Below are positions 24,884-32,285 of a stretch of DNA of 64,000 bases, piece by piece. The stretch is from Mycetocola zhujimingii. GTDB lineage: Bacteria; Actinomycetota; Actinomycetes; Actinomycetales; Microbacteriaceae. Below the pieces are notes generated by a model. The model was given only the letters and a program-made list of their open reading frames with translations. It searched no databases and was not told the origin of the DNA. The translations under genes and the position numbers were made by a program. The stretch covers positions 310,001 to 374,000 of the forward strand of contig NZ_CP026949.1 in assembly GCF_003065425.1 (NCBI RefSeq). The letters are read 5' to 3'. The first letter of the stretch is position 1. Each line of letters opens with the position of its first letter.

Positions 24884-25180
24884 CTACGCGACCGCCTCTG
24901 ACAGTCCTGGGGCTCGCGGCTGGGGGCGTCCGGCCGTGTTGGGGTGACTCGGCGCGGGAATGCGGGTGAGTGACTCGCGGTGTTCGCGCGCGCGGGACCC
25001 GACCATGAGTCGCAGCGCGATGATGATGACGGCGAGATAGCGGGCCCCGAGAAGAGCGGATGCCGCGAGGACGGCGACACCGGCAACGAGCACGGCGGAT
25101 GGTTCTGCGGCCTGCGCTACAGCGAGCACGAGGAACGACATGGTGAGCACCATGATCAGTTGCTCGTAGCGGGATCTCAT
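24884..25180 (-). CDS. Small membrane protein upstream of the YidC paralogue (possibly DUF6412)
   Basis: 98 residues from the ATG at 25180, preceded by GAGGAA; the longer upstream frame has no ribosome-binding site. Two hydrophobic segments are seen: LIMVLTMSFLVLAVAQAA, then AVLVAGVAVLAASALLG continuing into RYLAVIIIALRL. The C-terminus is hydrophilic and basic (REHRESLTR). The arrangement with yidC suggests DUF6412, a family I associate with Microbacteriaceae YidC loci, but I cannot confirm this. A helper or client of the insertase is possible. Confidence 0.65.
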   Translation of the reverse strand: MRSRYEQLIMVLTMSFLVLAVAQAAEPSAVLVAGVAVLAASALLGARYLAVIIIALRLMVGSRAREHRESLTRIPAPSHPNTAGRPQPRAPGLSEAVA

Positions 25181-25297
25181 CGGTTCCTCGGGTAGCGGTT
25201 GGATTCGAGGGTACCGGATGCCACGGACCGCGTCAGCCTGGCGGCGGCGGTTGCTGTTTTCCGGTGCGCTCAGATGCGGGAGAACACGGGTCCTGCT

Positions 25298-25519
25298 GCT
25301 CGTGGTGCTGGAGGTCAATGTCAGTGGTTGGGTGTGTAGTTAAGTCATGAAGATCCCGGTCAGCAGTCCGATTCGCCACCGTTCTGGTGTGGCGTGCGGA
25401 TGTCGGCAAAGGCCGGGGTGTAGCGCTCGTGGTGCTGGGGTTCAATGTCAGTGGTTGGGTGTGTACTGAAGTCATGAACATCCCGGTCAGCAGCCCGATC
25501 CGCCACCGTCTCGGTGTGG
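25298..25519. repeat. Direct repeat of 95 bases, two copies, upstream of the DUF222-HNH gene
   Basis: Copy 1 is 25298-25392 and copy 2 is 25425-25519, a period of 127 bases. About 10 of 95 positions differ (about 89 percent identity). Both contain TCAATGTCAGTGGTTGGGTG and ATCCCGGTCAGCAG. The rest of 25181-25589 shows no gene. Such repeats beside a 13E12-type gene suggest local duplication of its upstream region. Confidence 0.85.
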
Positions 25520-25589
25520 TGAACTCGGTTGTGGGCGGGCCTCGTGCCCTTGAATCGGATGGCTCGACTGGTGGGAGTGTGCAGGTGCC

Positions 25590-27131
25590 ATGAGCCTCGC
25601 GGTGAGCGACTTTCCGCCGGCATCGGTGCCGGAGGGTGAGAGTGCGCTCACCGGACTGCTCGTGCACCTGGGGCAGGTGGTCGATGTTCTCGACCTGGAT
25701 CATCTCGACCGGTTGACCGGCGAACAACTGCTGACCCAGCTGGGCCAGGTCGCCGGGGTGGTGCGAGCCGGGGAGGCGGTCCTTGCTGCGTTCAGTGCCG
25801 AGGTCGCCGACCGGTCGGATCCCGCCCGCGGTAACGAGGGGTTGGCGGTGAAGCATAACTACCAGCGTCCGTCGCATCTGGTCGAGGTGATCACGGGAAT
25901 GTCGTCCGCGGCCGCGTCTCGGTTGATCCGGGTCGGTCAGCGCACCTGCCGCCGTCTCACCGATGCCGGGTTCCCGTTGCCGCCGTTGTTCCCCGTGGTC
26001 GGGGAAGCATTCCGGCAGGGCCTGATCGGGGTGGAGTCCGCGGAAGCGATCACCCGGGAACTGTCTTTGGCCGCACCCCGCGCCGAGGTGGAGCACCTCG
26101 CTATTGCCGAGCGCACTCTGGTCAGTGAAGCGGTCGGTGCTGGCTGGCGTGACGGTTTACCCATGTCGGCAGACCTGGTCGGTATTCAGGCGCGCCAGTG
26201 GCGTGACCGGTTGGACGAAGACGGGATTGAACCCAACACCGACAAAGCGTTCCAGAAACGCGATTTCTGGATCGCTCGTGCGGCGAAGGATGGATTGGTG
26301 AAGTTCGGTGGCCAGATCACCGTCGACGTGGGAGCGAAACTCCATGCTCTGCTGGATGCGGTGCTGAGTCCGAAGACCGCGGACCGATACGACCCAATGG
26401 CCACTGATACTGGCGCTGGCGCTGGAACTGGCGGCGATGCTGGTGGCACCGGGGCCGGCGACACGGGTGCCTTCGGATCCGCCGCGTCGCCAACCGTGGC
26501 CGGCACCAACCCAGACACCGTTGACGCGGCGCAAGGCATCGACGGCAATCCCGATGCGGAATTCAGCGAACCGATCCGGGCCCGACGCACCGCCGGGCAG
26601 CAACGCGCTGACGTGTTCGCCGCGATGATCGACGCCCTCGCCCGCTCCGCCGACGCGCCATCGGTCACCGGGGCAGCGCCCACGGTCGTCGTCACCGTCA
26701 ACGCGGAGGTCATCGACTCCGGTACGGGTACCGGCCAGATCGTTGGAGTGAACGCTCCGGTCGCGGCATCAACGATCACCCAAATTCTCTGTGACGCGAG
26801 CATCATCCCGGTATTCATCGACCCCGACGGCACCGTCGTCGCCCTCGGCAACGACCAGCGCGGGTTCAACCGGACCCAGCGGATGGGCATGATCGCCCGC
26901 GACGGACCCACCTGCGCGATGCCGGACTGTCAGATCCCGGCGACCGGCTGCGAAGCGCACCACATCGTTCCCCACGCGGAGGGCGGGCCTACCCACATTG
27001 ATAATGGTGTGTTGTTCTGTTGGTTCCACCACCGGATGGTCGACACCGGGGTATTCACCGTAACGATGGTGAACGGCAAACCCAAGGTCACCATCGCCGA
27101 ATGGATCCGCCGCAAACCGTACTTCCGGTGA
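25590..27131 (+). CDS. DUF222 / HNH nuclease-domain protein (13E12 repeat family)
   Basis: 513 residues. The DUF222 domain (residues 20-350) has VLAAFSAEVADRS, VEVITGMSSAAASRLIRVGQ and ALLDAVLS, interrupted by a Gly/Ala/Thr-rich linker around 270-320. The C-terminal HNH motif is CAMPDCQIPATGCEAHHI, with PHAEGGPTHIDNGVLFCWFHH. Both zinc cysteine pairs and the catalytic His are present. These genes occur in many copies in actinobacterial genomes (13E12 in mycobacteria, where they are phage attachment sites). Their function is unresolved: nuclease activity is predicted, and mobility is suspected from the repeats. The start at 25590 (ATG) fits the family. Confidence 0.9.
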   Translation: MSLAVSDFPPASVPEGESALTGLLVHLGQVVDVLDLDHLDRLTGEQLLTQLGQVAGVVRAGEAVLAAFSAEVADRSDPARGNEGLAVKHNYQRPSHLVEVITGMSSAAASRLIRVGQRTCRRLTDAGFPLPPLFPVVGEAFRQGLIGVESAEAITRELSLAAPRAEVEHLAIAERTLVSEAVGAGWRDGLPMSADLVGIQARQWRDRLDEDGIEPNTDKAFQKRDFWIARAAKDGLVKFGGQITVDVGAKLHALLDAVLSPKTADRYDPMATDTGAGAGTGGDAGGTGAGDTGAFGSAASPTVAGTNPDTVDAAQGIDGNPDAEFSEPIRARRTAGQQRADVFAAMIDALARSADAPSVTGAAPTVVVTVNAEVIDSGTGTGQIVGVNAPVAASTITQILCDASIIPVFIDPDGTVVALGNDQRGFNRTQRMGMIARDGPTCAMPDCQIPATGCEAHHIVPHAEGGPTHIDNGVLFCWFHHRMVDTGVFTVTMVNGKPKVTIAEWIRRKPYFR

Positions 27132-27228
27132 CCGGTGCTGACCATCGGCGCGTGCTGACCAGCCGGCTCCGCAATCGGGACGGCCACCCCACCAGCGGCA
27201 CTGGAAATTCCATCGTGCGCCGTGCGCG

Positions 27229-27234
27229 TACTCT
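27229..27234 (+). promoter_or_regulatory. -10 element of the SRPBCC gene (leaderless)
   Basis: TACTCT, 7 bases before the ATG at 27242; there is no ribosome-binding site. Confidence 0.4.
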
Positions 27235-27241
27235 TGATCTC

Positions 27242-27655
27242 ATGAGTGAATCGCGCAACACCCCAGGCCAGAAGAACGACACAGGCTGGGATGTCGGCGT
27301 ACGAAAGACCGTGGACACCCCACCGCAGAAGCTCTGGGACTACCTCCTCGGCGAGGGTCTTCCGCTCTGGCTCGGCGAGATCGAGTCCCTCCCGACCAAG
27401 AAGGGCGTTCGTTACCAGACCACCGACGGCGTTCGCGGCACGATTCGTGCCTTCACGGCGGGCAAGCAGATTCGCCTCACCTGGCAGCCCCAGGACTGGC
27501 CCCACGACACCACACTGCAGGTGACCGTCTCCAAGTCCGGTCCGGGCGCCATCGTCGAGTTCCACCACGAAGACCTCGCTGACCGCGACGAACGACGGAT
27601 GATGCTCGGTCACTGGCACAACGTCACCGACTCCCTCGTCGACCACTTCGCCTAG
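27242..27655 (+). CDS. SRPBCC/AHSA1-type START-fold protein
   Basis: 137 residues from the ATG at 27242. The SRPBCC fold shows VRKTVDTPPQKLWDYLLG (first strand and helix), GVRGTIRAFTAGKQIRLTWQP, TTLQVTVSKSGPGAIVEFHH and the long C-terminal helix MLGHWHNVTDSLVDHF. AHSA1-like bacterial members bind hydrophobic ligands or influence stress responses, but no ligand can be read from the sequence. The frame is open further upstream, where it overlaps the HNH gene, and that part lacks family resemblance. Confidence 0.85.
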   Translation: MSESRNTPGQKNDTGWDVGVRKTVDTPPQKLWDYLLGEGLPLWLGEIESLPTKKGVRYQTTDGVRGTIRAFTAGKQIRLTWQPQDWPHDTTLQVTVSKSGPGAIVEFHHEDLADRDERRMMLGHWHNVTDSLVDHFA

Positions 27656-27660
27656 CCGAT

Positions 27661-27666
27661 TAGGCT
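27661..27666 (+). promoter_or_regulatory. -10 element of the glutaredoxin gene (leaderless)
   Basis: TAGGCT, 6 bases before the GTG at 27673. Confidence 0.5.
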
Positions 27667-27672
27667 GGAACC

Positions 27673-27942
27673 GTGGCAACGGCATCCCTCACCCTGATCT
27701 CGAAACCGGGCTGTCATCTCTGCGATGACGCCCGCAGCGTCGTCACCAGCGTGATGACCGAGCTCGAGTCCCGCCAGGACGCACCCCGGCTGACACTCGA
27801 CGAGGTGTCGATCCTCGACGACGCCGAACTGCACGAACGGTACGTCGAAGAGATCCCGGTCCTCCTCATCAACGGGCGGGTCCACAACTACTGGCGCATC
27901 GACCCGAAACGCCTCACAACAGCACTTTTGGAGCTCACATGA
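27673..27942 (+). CDS. Glutaredoxin-like thiol protein
   Basis: 89 residues. A thioredoxin fold with the redox motif KPGCHLCDDA at residues 11-20 (CxxC), cis-Pro region EEIPVLLINGRVHNYWRID and a final helix. It belongs to the DUF836/glutaredoxin-like group of short proteins. It is a cytoplasmic disulfide oxidoreductase or a mycothiol-linked thiol protein. It overlaps the next gene by four bases (ATGA). Confidence 0.88.
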   Translation: MATASLTLISKPGCHLCDDARSVVTSVMTELESRQDAPRLTLDEVSILDDAELHERYVEEIPVLLINGRVHNYWRIDPKRLTTALLELT

Positions 27943-28238
27943 TCCGCCACATCGTCTGCTGGAAGCTCGCCGCAACGGATGCCGCCACCAAGGCAGAACA
28001 CGCCGCCCGCATCGCAACGGAGATGGGCGAATTACCCGCTCTTATTCCCGAAATCCTCTCACTTCAGGTGGGCGAAAACGTCCTGTACCCCGAGGTCAAC
28101 TGGGATGTCGTGCTGATCGCCGACTTCGCGGATGCCGCTGCGCTCGAGCGTTACTCGGCGCACCCCGAACACCAGAGGGTGGGTAAGTTCATCGGCGAGG
28201 TCCGGTCGGACCGGATCGCCGTCGACTTCGAGGTCTAG
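27939..28238 (+). CDS. Dabb-family (stress-responsive alpha/beta barrel) protein
   Basis: 99 residues. The ferredoxin-like fold of the Dabb family is shown by MIRHIVCWKL at the N-terminus, LQVGENV, VVLIADFADAAALERYSAHP near residue 65 and HQRVGKFIGEV. These small cytoplasmic proteins form dimeric barrels; some are stress-induced and some are enzymes. No catalytic role can be assigned. It is translationally coupled to the glutaredoxin-like gene. Confidence 0.88.
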   Translation: MIRHIVCWKLAATDAATKAEHAARIATEMGELPALIPEILSLQVGENVLYPEVNWDVVLIADFADAAALERYSAHPEHQRVGKFIGEVRSDRIAVDFEV

Positions 28239-28285
28239 AGCCCGGTCCGGCCAGGCCAGGCCAGGTCAGACACGACCAGACTCGG

Positions 28286-28681
28286 CTACGCGCGAGCCAG
28301 CGCTTTCGCCTTGAGGGTCTCGAACTCGGATTGCGAGATCGCCCCAGAATCGAGCAGCGCCTTTGCGGTGGCTATCTCGTCACTCGGCGTTGCTTTTCCG
28401 GCCGTTTCGCGGATGTAGGCATCCGTTGCTGCCTTCGCGTTGTTTGCCCGCTCCGCCGACCGCTCAGCCATGCCTTTGCCGCGCGCGATCAGGTAGACGA
28501 GCGCGGTGAGAAACGGCAGGAAGACCAGGAAGATGAGCCACACGGCCTTGAGCCAGCCGTTGAGGTTCCGGTCCTGGAAGATGTCCGCGATGATCGAGAA
28601 CAGAGCAAACAGGTAGGCGATAAACGCGAACGCCCAGAAGAAGACCCACAACAGGTCCCAGATGTTTCGAACGAATTCCAC
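28286..28681 (-). CDS. PLDc_N / SHOCT-domain membrane protein
   Basis: 131 residues. The N-terminal part has two membrane helices in the phospholipase D nuclease N-terminal (PLDc_N) arrangement: IWDLLWVFFWAFAFIAYLFA, then WLKAVWLIFLVFLPFLTALV followed by YLIARGKGM. A helical linker leads to the C-terminal SHOCT motif (EIATAKALLDSGAISQSEFE, TLKAKAL). The combination is common in actinobacteria. It is probably a membrane-anchored oligomerising protein of unknown role, without nuclease residues. Confidence 0.9.
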   Translation of the reverse strand: MEFVRNIWDLLWVFFWAFAFIAYLFALFSIIADIFQDRNLNGWLKAVWLIFLVFLPFLTALVYLIARGKGMAERSAERANNAKAATDAYIRETAGKATPSDEIATAKALLDSGAISQSEFETLKAKALARA

Positions 28682-28774
28682 GGCGGATCCCTCCTGCGGG
28701 CGAACTCGTGCGGCTCGCGTGCCCGGATCATAGAACCGCGACGAAGCTGAAGGCCAGAGGCCGTGCGCAAAGCA

Positions 28775-28826
28775 AAGTCCCCCGGGACAAGCGCGCGAAA
28801 TGTTCGCGGCTTGCCCCGGGGGACTT
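28775..28826 (-). terminator. Strong hairpin downstream of aspS
   Basis: Arms AAGTCCCCCGGG / CCCGGGGGACTT with an inner CAAGC/GCTTG stem, located 11 bases past the aspS stop. A broken T-run (ACTTTGCTTTG on the minus strand) follows. It probably also insulates the SHOCT gene. Confidence 0.7.
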
Positions 28827-28836
28827 ATGTCAAGAC

Positions 28837-30177
28837 CTACGGCAGGAGGCGGGTCGGGCCGCGGAACAGGTAGGTGACCTCGCGGATCGACGTCTCGTGC
28901 AGCATGAGCATCAGTACACGGGCGAGGCCCATGCCGAATCCACCGTGCGGCGGAACACCGTAGCGGAAGAAGTCGAGGTAGAACTCAAGCTCTTCGGGGT
29001 CGAGACCCTTTTCCTTGGCCTGCTCAATGAGGACGTCAACGCGGTGCTCGCGCTGCGCACCGGTCGAGATCTCGACGCCGTTGAAGATGAGGTCGTAGCT
29101 CTTCGTGATCGACCCATCGCCCTCGTGGCGCATGTGGTAGAACGGCCGGATGCTCGACGCATAGTCGGTCAGGAACACGAACTCGTGGCCGAACTTCTCC
29201 GCGACGTAGGCCGCGATCTGGCGCTCACCCTCGGGGTCCATGTCGTCATCGGCGCGGGGCACTTCGTACCCACGGTCGGCGACGATCTGCTTGGCCTCGG
29301 CCAGCGGGATGCGGGGGAACGGCGTGGAGGGAACAACGACCTCAAGGTCGAACAGCGCCTTGATCTCCTCGCCGTGCTTTTCCTTTACAGCGCTGAAACC
29401 GGCAACGATGAGGTCCTCGTGCAGCTTCATGACGTCTTCGTGCGAGTCGATCCAGCTCACCTCGGAGTCGATCGACGTGAACTCGGTCGCGTGACGCGAG
29501 GTGAACGACGGGTCAGCGCGGAACGCGGGTCCGACCTCGAAGACCTTGCCGAAACCGGCGGGCTGAGCCATCTGCTTGAAGAACTGCGGGCTCTGCGCGA
29601 GGTAGGCCTTCGTGTCGAAGTAGTCGACCTCGAAGAGCTCGGCGCGTGATTCGCTGGCGGATGCCATGAGCTTCGGTGTGTGGATCTCGATAAAGTCGTT
29701 CTCGATCCAGTAGGTACGGAGCGCGTGCTCAAACGTCGTTTGGATACGGAAGATGAGGTTCTGCTTCGGGTTCCTCAGGTCGAGGAAGCGCCAGTCCATC
29801 CGCTTGTCGAGGCTCGAGTCGGCAGCAATGGGGGTCTCGGGCAGGGCCTCGGAAACAACGGTCAGCGTCTCGAGCTTGATCTCGAGCCCGCCGAGCTTGA
29901 CGCGCTCGTCGTGCTTGAGCGTTCCGGTCACGGTGATGAACGAGCCGTGGGCGAGGGCCGAGATCGATTCGGTGATGGCCAGCTTCGACGCCGATGCCTC
30001 ATCCTCGGGGTTCAGCTCGCGCACCGCGGGGTTCACCAGCTGTGCGGCACCGGACTCATCGCGCAAGACGATGAACTGCACCTTCTTCTGGTCACGGACG
30101 GTCTCGACCCATCCGGAGACGGAGACGGGACCTTCGGGAAGGTCGGCCAGGTTCTTGATCAATACGCGTGTGGTCAC
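28837..30177 (-). CDS. aspS: Aspartyl-tRNA synthetase, archaeal/eukaryotic-like type
   Basis: 446 residues from GTG at 30177; a TTG nine bases upstream is possible. It charges tRNA-Asp with aspartate. An OB-fold anticodon domain is at residues 10-105. The class II catalytic core has motif 2 VFEVGPAFRADPSFTSRH near 200 and motif 3 GGFGMGLARVLMLML near 412. It is about 150 residues shorter than typical bacterial AspRS and lacks the GAD insertion domain, matching the archaeal-like AspRS2 class. Members of this class are often non-discriminating and also charge tRNA-Asn when GatCAB is present. A -10 element TAAGAT lies 8 bases upstream of the GTG. Confidence 0.95.
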   Translation of the reverse strand: MTTRVLIKNLADLPEGPVSVSGWVETVRDQKKVQFIVLRDESGAAQLVNPAVRELNPEDEASASKLAITESISALAHGSFITVTGTLKHDERVKLGGLEIKLETLTVVSEALPETPIAADSSLDKRMDWRFLDLRNPKQNLIFRIQTTFEHALRTYWIENDFIEIHTPKLMASASESRAELFEVDYFDTKAYLAQSPQFFKQMAQPAGFGKVFEVGPAFRADPSFTSRHATEFTSIDSEVSWIDSHEDVMKLHEDLIVAGFSAVKEKHGEEIKALFDLEVVVPSTPFPRIPLAEAKQIVADRGYEVPRADDDMDPEGERQIAAYVAEKFGHEFVFLTDYASSIRPFYHMRHEGDGSITKSYDLIFNGVEISTGAQREHRVDVLIEQAKEKGLDPEELEFYLDFFRYGVPPHGGFGMGLARVLMLMLHETSIREVTYLFRGPTRLLP

Positions 30178-30185
30178 GAGGGTCA

Positions 30186-30191
30186 ATCTTA
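30186..30191 (-). promoter_or_regulatory. -10 element of aspS
   Basis: TAAGAT on the minus strand, 8 bases before the GTG at 30177. It would place the TSS at the GTG and argues against the TTG start. Confidence 0.4.
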
Positions 30192-30301
30192 CCCGCGCGC
30201 CGCTGCGGTTCTCCTGACGGCTCTGACCCGCACTCTGCCCCGTTTCCGCTCGCGCTGGCGCGGGCGAGTCACTCTCGGTGTTTTCCGAGTTCTACCGAAC
30301 G

Positions 30302-30307
30302 TAGACT
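30302..30307 (+). promoter_or_regulatory. -10 element of the cytochrome c maturation operon (leaderless)
   Basis: TAGACT, 7 bases before the GTG at 30315; it would drive the phosphatase gene and the coupled genes behind it. Confidence 0.45.
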
Positions 30308-30314
30308 GGGACGT

Positions 30315-30950
30315 GTGGTAGCCAGCCAGATCCACCTCGTCCGTCACGGCGAGGTGCACAATCCGACACGAGTCCTCTATGGTCGACTCCCTGGTTTCCG
30401 ACTCTCCGAACGCGGAGAACTCATGGCTGCGGCCGCAGCAGACGACCTCGCCGCGCGCGATCGAACGATTACCCGGCTGGTGGCATCCCCTCTTCAGCGC
30501 GCACAGGAATCTGCGGCTCCCATCGCCTCACGGTTCGGTCTTGAGATCGTCACCGACGACCGCATCATCGAGCCGACCAACCACTTCGAGGGCAGGATCA
30601 TGCGGGTCGCCCTTCGCAACCCGGCGAATTGGCCAGCGCTGCGCAATCCGCGCAAGCCCAGCTGGGGCGAGCCATACGTGTCGATCGTCGCCCGCATGCT
30701 CGACGCCGTCCGCGACGCATGGGAATCCACCGAGACCGGCGACGCCGTCCTCGTGAGTCACCAGTTGCCGATCTGGATGGTGCACTCCTCGCTCACCGGA
30801 ACACCGCTGCCCCACGATCCACGCCAGCGTCGGTGTGCACTCTCGAGTATCACCACCTTCGAACACCGCGACGGAGCCTTCGTCGAGGTCGGCTACTCAG
30901 ACCCGGCGGCACCGCTCAGTGCTGGCGCGACGGACGTGGGGGCGGTATGA
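30315..30950 (+). CDS. Histidine phosphatase (phosphoglycerate mutase-like)
   Basis: 211 residues from the GTG at 30315. The catalytic RHG signature is in IHLVRHGEVHNPT near residue 6. Further active-site elements are ASPLQRAQESAAPI (second arginine), a Glu in TDDRIIEPTNHFEG and the second histidine in AVLVSHQLPIW near 155. It is a phosphatase or phosphomutase of small phosphorylated molecules with unknown substrate. As first gene of the cytochrome c maturation operon it is the usual actinobacterial neighbour of CcdA/ResB. The next gene overlaps by ATGA. Confidence 0.9.
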   Translation: MVASQIHLVRHGEVHNPTRVLYGRLPGFRLSERGELMAAAAADDLAARDRTITRLVASPLQRAQESAAPIASRFGLEIVTDDRIIEPTNHFEGRIMRVALRNPANWPALRNPRKPSWGEPYVSIVARMLDAVRDAWESTETGDAVLVSHQLPIWMVHSSLTGTPLPHDPRQRRCALSSITTFEHRDGAFVEVGYSDPAAPLSAGATDVGAV

Positions 30951-31534
30951 AGCACCGGATGCCGCTGGTCGCCACGCTCCTCGCCTCGACGCTGCTTCTT
31001 GTCGGCTGTTCAAGCGACCCGCTCGCTGAGCAGTACGCGGAGGGAAGCAACAAGGGCTACATCGCCGGCGATGGCAGCGTCACCGAGATCGCCGAGGCCG
31101 ACCGCGGAGAGTCGATCACGTTCTCCGGCGTCGCCGATACCGGTGAGCAGATCGCGTCGGCCGACTTCGCCGGTGACGTCCTGGTAGTCAACTTCTGGTA
31201 CGCCGCGTGCGCACCGTGTCGTGCCGAAGCGCCACTGCTTCAGGAACTCAGCGCGGAGTACGACGGTAAGGACGCGCAGTTCATCGGCGTCAACGTGTAC
31301 GACCAGCCAGACACCGCGCTGTCGTTCAACGACAAGTACGGCATCACCTACCCGTCGATCATGGACGTGCAGGATGGGGCGGTGAAACTCGCCTTCACCG
31401 GCAGCGTGCCACCCAAGGCCGTTCCCACCACCCTTGTCCTCGATAAAGAGGGCCGGGTCGCCGCACGAATTCTCGGCCAGGTGAAGGAAGCGTCGATCCT
31501 CGACACCCTCATCCGCGACGCGATCGCCGAGTAA
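30947..31534 (+). CDS. TlpA/ResA-type thiol-disulfide reductase lipoprotein
   Basis: 195 residues. The signal peptide ends with lipobox LLLVGC (Cys about residue 21), so it is anchored outside the cytoplasmic membrane. The thioredoxin-like domain has WYAACAPCRAEAP near residue 83 (CxxC) and cis-Pro KAVPTTLVLD. Together with CcdA it reduces apocytochrome c cysteines before haem attachment in system II. The start codon overlaps the phosphatase stop, and the CcdA gene follows after 4 bases. Confidence 0.93.
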   Translation: MKHRMPLVATLLASTLLLVGCSSDPLAEQYAEGSNKGYIAGDGSVTEIAEADRGESITFSGVADTGEQIASADFAGDVLVVNFWYAACAPCRAEAPLLQELSAEYDGKDAQFIGVNVYDQPDTALSFNDKYGITYPSIMDVQDGAVKLAFTGSVPPKAVPTTLVLDKEGRVAARILGQVKEASILDTLIRDAIAE

Positions 31535-31538
31535 CCAC

Positions 31539-32285
31539 GTGAACCCCGGCGAGATCATTTTCAATGGCCAGCTCCTGGCCGCCATCCCGATAGCTCTGCT
31601 CGCGGGGCTCGTCTCGTTTGCGTCTCCTTGTGTCCTCCCGCTCGTTCCCGGGTACCTCGGTTACGTCGGCGGAATGTCGAACGGCGCGCGCAGTAAGGCC
31701 ACCCCGGCACGGTCACGAGTGCTACTCGGTGCCACGCTTTTCGTCCTCGGTTTCTCGCTTGTCTTCGTGCTCATCGGCGCGTTCGCCGGAACTGTTGGCG
31801 CGTTCGTCGTCCGCTGGGAAGACATCATCACGCGGGTGCTTGGCGTCGTCGTCATCGTCATGGGGCTCGTCTTCATCGGCCAGTTCTCGTTCCTGCAGCG
31901 AACGGTGAAGTCGAACTTCCGCCCGGCAACGGGACTCGCCGGAGCGCCGCTTCTCGGCATCGTCTTCGCGGTTGGCTGGACCCCGTGCCTCGGTCCAACA
32001 CTTATCGCCATCAACGCGCTGAGCTTCGAGTCCGGATCGACCGGACGGGGAGCGATCCTCGCGCTGTTCTACTGCGTCGGTCTCGGCATCCCGTTCATTC
32101 TCGTCGCGGCCGGCCTCAACTGGGTGACCGGATCCGTTGCATTCTTGAAGCGGCATATTCGCGCAATAAATATCGGAGGCGGCATCCTGCTCGTAATCAT
32201 CGGAGTGCTCATGGTCACTGGCGCATGGGGCATCTTCATGTCGAAGCTCGGGGTGGTGATCAGCGGATTTGTCCCGGCCATCTGA
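31539..32285 (+). CDS. ccdA: Cytochrome c biogenesis protein CcdA
   Basis: 248 residues, GTG start, six membrane segments. The conserved cysteine pair is seen in FASPCVLPLVPGYLGYVGG (near residue 30) and GWTPCLGPTLIAINAL (near 148), which shuttle electrons across the membrane from cytoplasmic thioredoxin to the TlpA/ResA protein. The length and topology are standard. The following resB frame starts 17 bases before its stop. Confidence 0.95.
   Translation: MNPGEIIFNGQLLAAIPIALLAGLVSFASPCVLPLVPGYLGYVGGMSNGARSKATPARSRVLLGATLFVLGFSLVFVLIGAFAGTVGAFVVRWEDIITRVLGVVVIVMGLVFIGQFSFLQRTVKSNFRPATGLAGAPLLGIVFAVGWTPCLGPTLIAINALSFESGSTGRGAILALFYCVGLGIPFILVAAGLNWVTGSVAFLKRHIRAINIGGGILLVIIGVLMVTGAWGIFMSKLGVVISGFVPAI

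Noticed and set aside
25233-26096. Minus-strand frame of about 287 codons with internal TADRD..THPTTDI repeats
   Set aside because: The repeats are the translation of the 95-bp DNA repeat, and the rest is antisense to the DUF222-HNH gene.
28241-28280. Short GGCCA/GGTCA repeats after the Dabb gene as a regulatory array
   Set aside because: Only three or four imperfect pentamers; they can arise by slippage and show no hairpin or promoter relation.
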